Source: Acinetobacter pittii
GTDB lineage: Bacteria > Pseudomonadota > Gammaproteobacteria > Pseudomonadales > Moraxellaceae
DNA: 64,000 nucleotides
Reading direction: 5' to 3'
Assembly: GCF_034064985.1 (NCBI RefSeq)
Contig: NZ_CP139249.1
Span: 620,001-684,000, forward strand
Below the pieces are notes generated by a model. It did not search any database, had not been told where the DNA came from, and was given only the letters and a program-made list of their open reading frames with translations. Each line of letters opens with the position of its first letter. Within the stretch, counting starts at the first letter, position 1. Made by a program: the position numbers and the translations under genes. Positions 62,713-64,000 of this stretch are shown here, in pieces.

Positions 62713-62798
62713 AATAGCTGTTTCAGTACCGCTATTCTTCTAAAAAGTATTAACAACACCAGATAAATATTGGGGAAACAGCTATTTTTCTGGTGTTG
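62713..62798 (+). promoter_or_regulatory. Competing hairpins in the pilJ-chpA gap
   Basis: Three pairings are possible: AGAATAGC (62711-62718) with GCTATTCT (62731-62738); AATAGCTGTTTC (62713-62724) with GAAACAGCTATT (62775-62786), a perfect 12 bp; and CAACACCAG (62754-62762) with CTGGTGTTG (62790-62798). The first and second exclude each other. No T-tract follows. Confidence 0.5.
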
Positions 62799-62847
62799 AC
62801 TCTGTCGTTTTTCTCCATTTGGGAGACAAGCAAAAGAAGCCTTTGCT

Positions 62848-64000
62848 ATGAAAGAAATATTAAAAACTTTAACTGAAGCAATGATGCTACCGGAAGATAG
62901 CTACTCTCAACAAGACGATGAATTTCTTGAAATATTTGTTGAAGAAATTGAAGAAATTTTTGTTGAATTACAATCTTTGATTCACGAATGGATGCAATCT
63001 GAAAATATTGCTACGCTTACTGAAATCCGCCGTCATTTTCATACATTGAAAGGTTCAGGGCGAATGAGTGGCGCCAAATCTTCTGCTGAGCTTGCTTGGA
63101 CTGTTGAAGATACGCTTAATCGGGTAATCAATCAGAGTCTCGGATTAACTTCTCACATCCAACAATATATTCAGTTAGTATTTAAGTTCTATTTCTTTAA
63201 GTTAGTAGATGACTTCAAATCTAAAAAAGTTCATACCTTAGACTTTAGGTCCCTCATTTTATTGGGACAACAATTACAACAACAGCAAAGTATAGAACCC
63301 GCGCTAGACGAACTTTTATTATTATCAGATATTCTTACAGCTGAAACTCAAACTGGTTTAGAAACAAAAGACTTGCAACCCGAATCAACTGAAGTTCTAA
63401 CTATTTCGACTCCAGAAGTTGCTCTAGAAACTGAACAGACTCTTGCTGAAACCTTAATTTTATTTATGGAAGAAGCAGAAGAGCACTTAGCGACAATTGA
63501 TCAGTTTTTGGAAAAAGAAATACATCAGCATGAAAGTTATAATGCTTTAATACGTGCGTTACATACGTTACGCGGCAGCTCGGCCATGGCTCATGTAGAA
63601 CCAATCTTTGATGCCAGTACCAAAGTTGAGCATTTATTTAAAATACTATTACAAGAAGAGCTTTCTTCTCATTCAGAAGAAATTTCATTACTTCGTGATT
63701 ATCGTCAGTTTATTCGAAATTGTTTAGATTCATTGGCTACCCATTGTTCTACTGAGCAATTGGAAGCTGATCTACAAAAATTTAATCAGATTTGGGATGC
63801 TTATATGGAGCAGCATGGTGAGCATTCAAGCCCGCTCATGCCTCCACATGGTTTAGTGTCTCAGCTGTTACAGCTAGATGTTGCTGAATTACTTGATGCG
63901 GAGTTAGATTTTGAGAAGGGTATACGTACAGAGTTTCCTCATTATCTTGAACGTTTAAGTGAACAAGCAGATGTTTTGCTGCAACATACTCAGTCGCAGG
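62848..64000 (+). CDS. chpA: Chemotaxis-type hybrid sensor kinase ChpA/PilL, N-terminal part (truncated by window end)
   Basis: 384 codons from ATG 62848 run open to the window end, so the kinase, CheW and receiver parts are missing. Two histidine phosphotransfer (Hpt) domains are visible: His65 in FHTLKGSGRMSGA and His239 in LHTLRGSSAMAH. ChpA phosphorylates PilG and PilH, using several Hpt domains in tandem. The first residues (MKEILKTLTEAMMLPEDSYSQQDDEFLEIFVEEIEEIFVEL) are typical of the family. It is separated from pilJ by 147 bp, an unusually wide gap in this operon that contains competing hairpins. Confidence 0.92.
   Translation, partial: MKEILKTLTEAMMLPEDSYSQQDDEFLEIFVEEIEEIFVELQSLIHEWMQSENIATLTEIRRHFHTLKGSGRMSGAKSSAELAWTVEDTLNRVINQSLGLTSHIQQYIQLVFKFYFFKLVDDFKSKKVHTLDFRSLILLGQQLQQQQSIEPALDELLLLSDILTAETQTGLETKDLQPESTEVLTISTPEVALETEQTLAETLILFMEEAEEHLATIDQFLEKEIHQHESYNALIRALHTLRGSSAMAHVEPIFDASTKVEHLFKILLQEELSSHSEEISLLRDYRQFIRNCLDSLATHCSTEQLEADLQKFNQIWDAYMEQHGEHSSPLMPPHGLVSQLLQLDVAELLDAELDFEKGIRTEFPHYLERLSEQADVLLQHTQSQ

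Overview
The window looks like chromosomal core DNA of an Acinetobacter from the calcoaceticus-baumannii complex. DNA is AT-rich (estimated near 40% GC by eye). The 356-residue OmpA and the 801-residue membrane PQQ glucose dehydrogenase read almost identically to the A. baumannii and A. calcoaceticus proteins as I remember them, and the pilGHIJ-chpA order is typical of Moraxellaceae/Pseudomonadales. I cannot fix the species without a search. I see no insertion sequence, prophage, integron, CRISPR array, rRNA or tRNA gene. Genes are dense and most are housekeeping.

Layout: (1) 1-4661, an AraC-type regulator tail, then trpA-accD-folC-SPOR protein with overlapping stop/start codons. (2) 4691-6991, a lipoprotein phosphatase, an MBL-fold hydrolase and a 1-Cys peroxiredoxin, with a 44-bp tandem repeat between the last two. 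(3) 6992-10693, secA behind a structured leader, then a small exported protein. (4) 10761-15779, an MHS-family transporter, a PAQR/hemolysin III protein, a methyltransferase, a GNAT protein, a patatin and a small membrane protein. (5) 15943-21811, beta-oxidation genes (thiolase plus multifunctional enzyme), an AraC regulator and a CaiB-type protein. (6) 21946-25782, an OprB-type porin and gcd, the periplasmic glucose oxidation route. (7) 25951-30933, sulfite/nitrite reductase with its DUF934 partner, an SMR transporter, a VOC protein, a thiolase and a FimT-like pseudopilin. (8) 31313-40761, ompA, rtcB with an elaborate leader, a LysP-like permease, rsmC, a xanthine/uracil permease, typA and mscL. 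(9) 40898-47401, a gamma-glutamylcyclotransferase-like protein, a parvulin, mutM divergent from an alkyladenine glycosylase, a TonB receptor, an old yellow enzyme and an AEC carrier. (10) 47433-53940, a Sel1 protein, a DsbC-like protein, YgfZ, several small cytosolic proteins and proS. (11) 53999-58929, an RND pump with its membrane fusion protein and a DUF4124-like coiled-coil protein. (12) 59214-64000, the twitching chemosensory operon pilG-pilH-pilI-pilJ-chpA, cut by the window end.

The most interesting non-genic material is regulatory RNA. The 266-bp space upstream of rtcB (minus strand) holds a promoter whose -35 sits in a perfect 14-bp palindrome, a 9-codon ORF with a consensus Shine-Dalgarno and its start codon in a long hairpin, a second hairpin, a candidate antiterminator, and a canonical intrinsic terminator just before the rtcB start. 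This looks like an attenuator controlling RNA repair. secA has a similar arrangement of mini-ORF and hairpins, mscL has an 18-codon upstream ORF overlapping its start, and the pilJ-chpA gap can form mutually exclusive hairpins. These are pattern-based inferences; none was folded or searched computationally.
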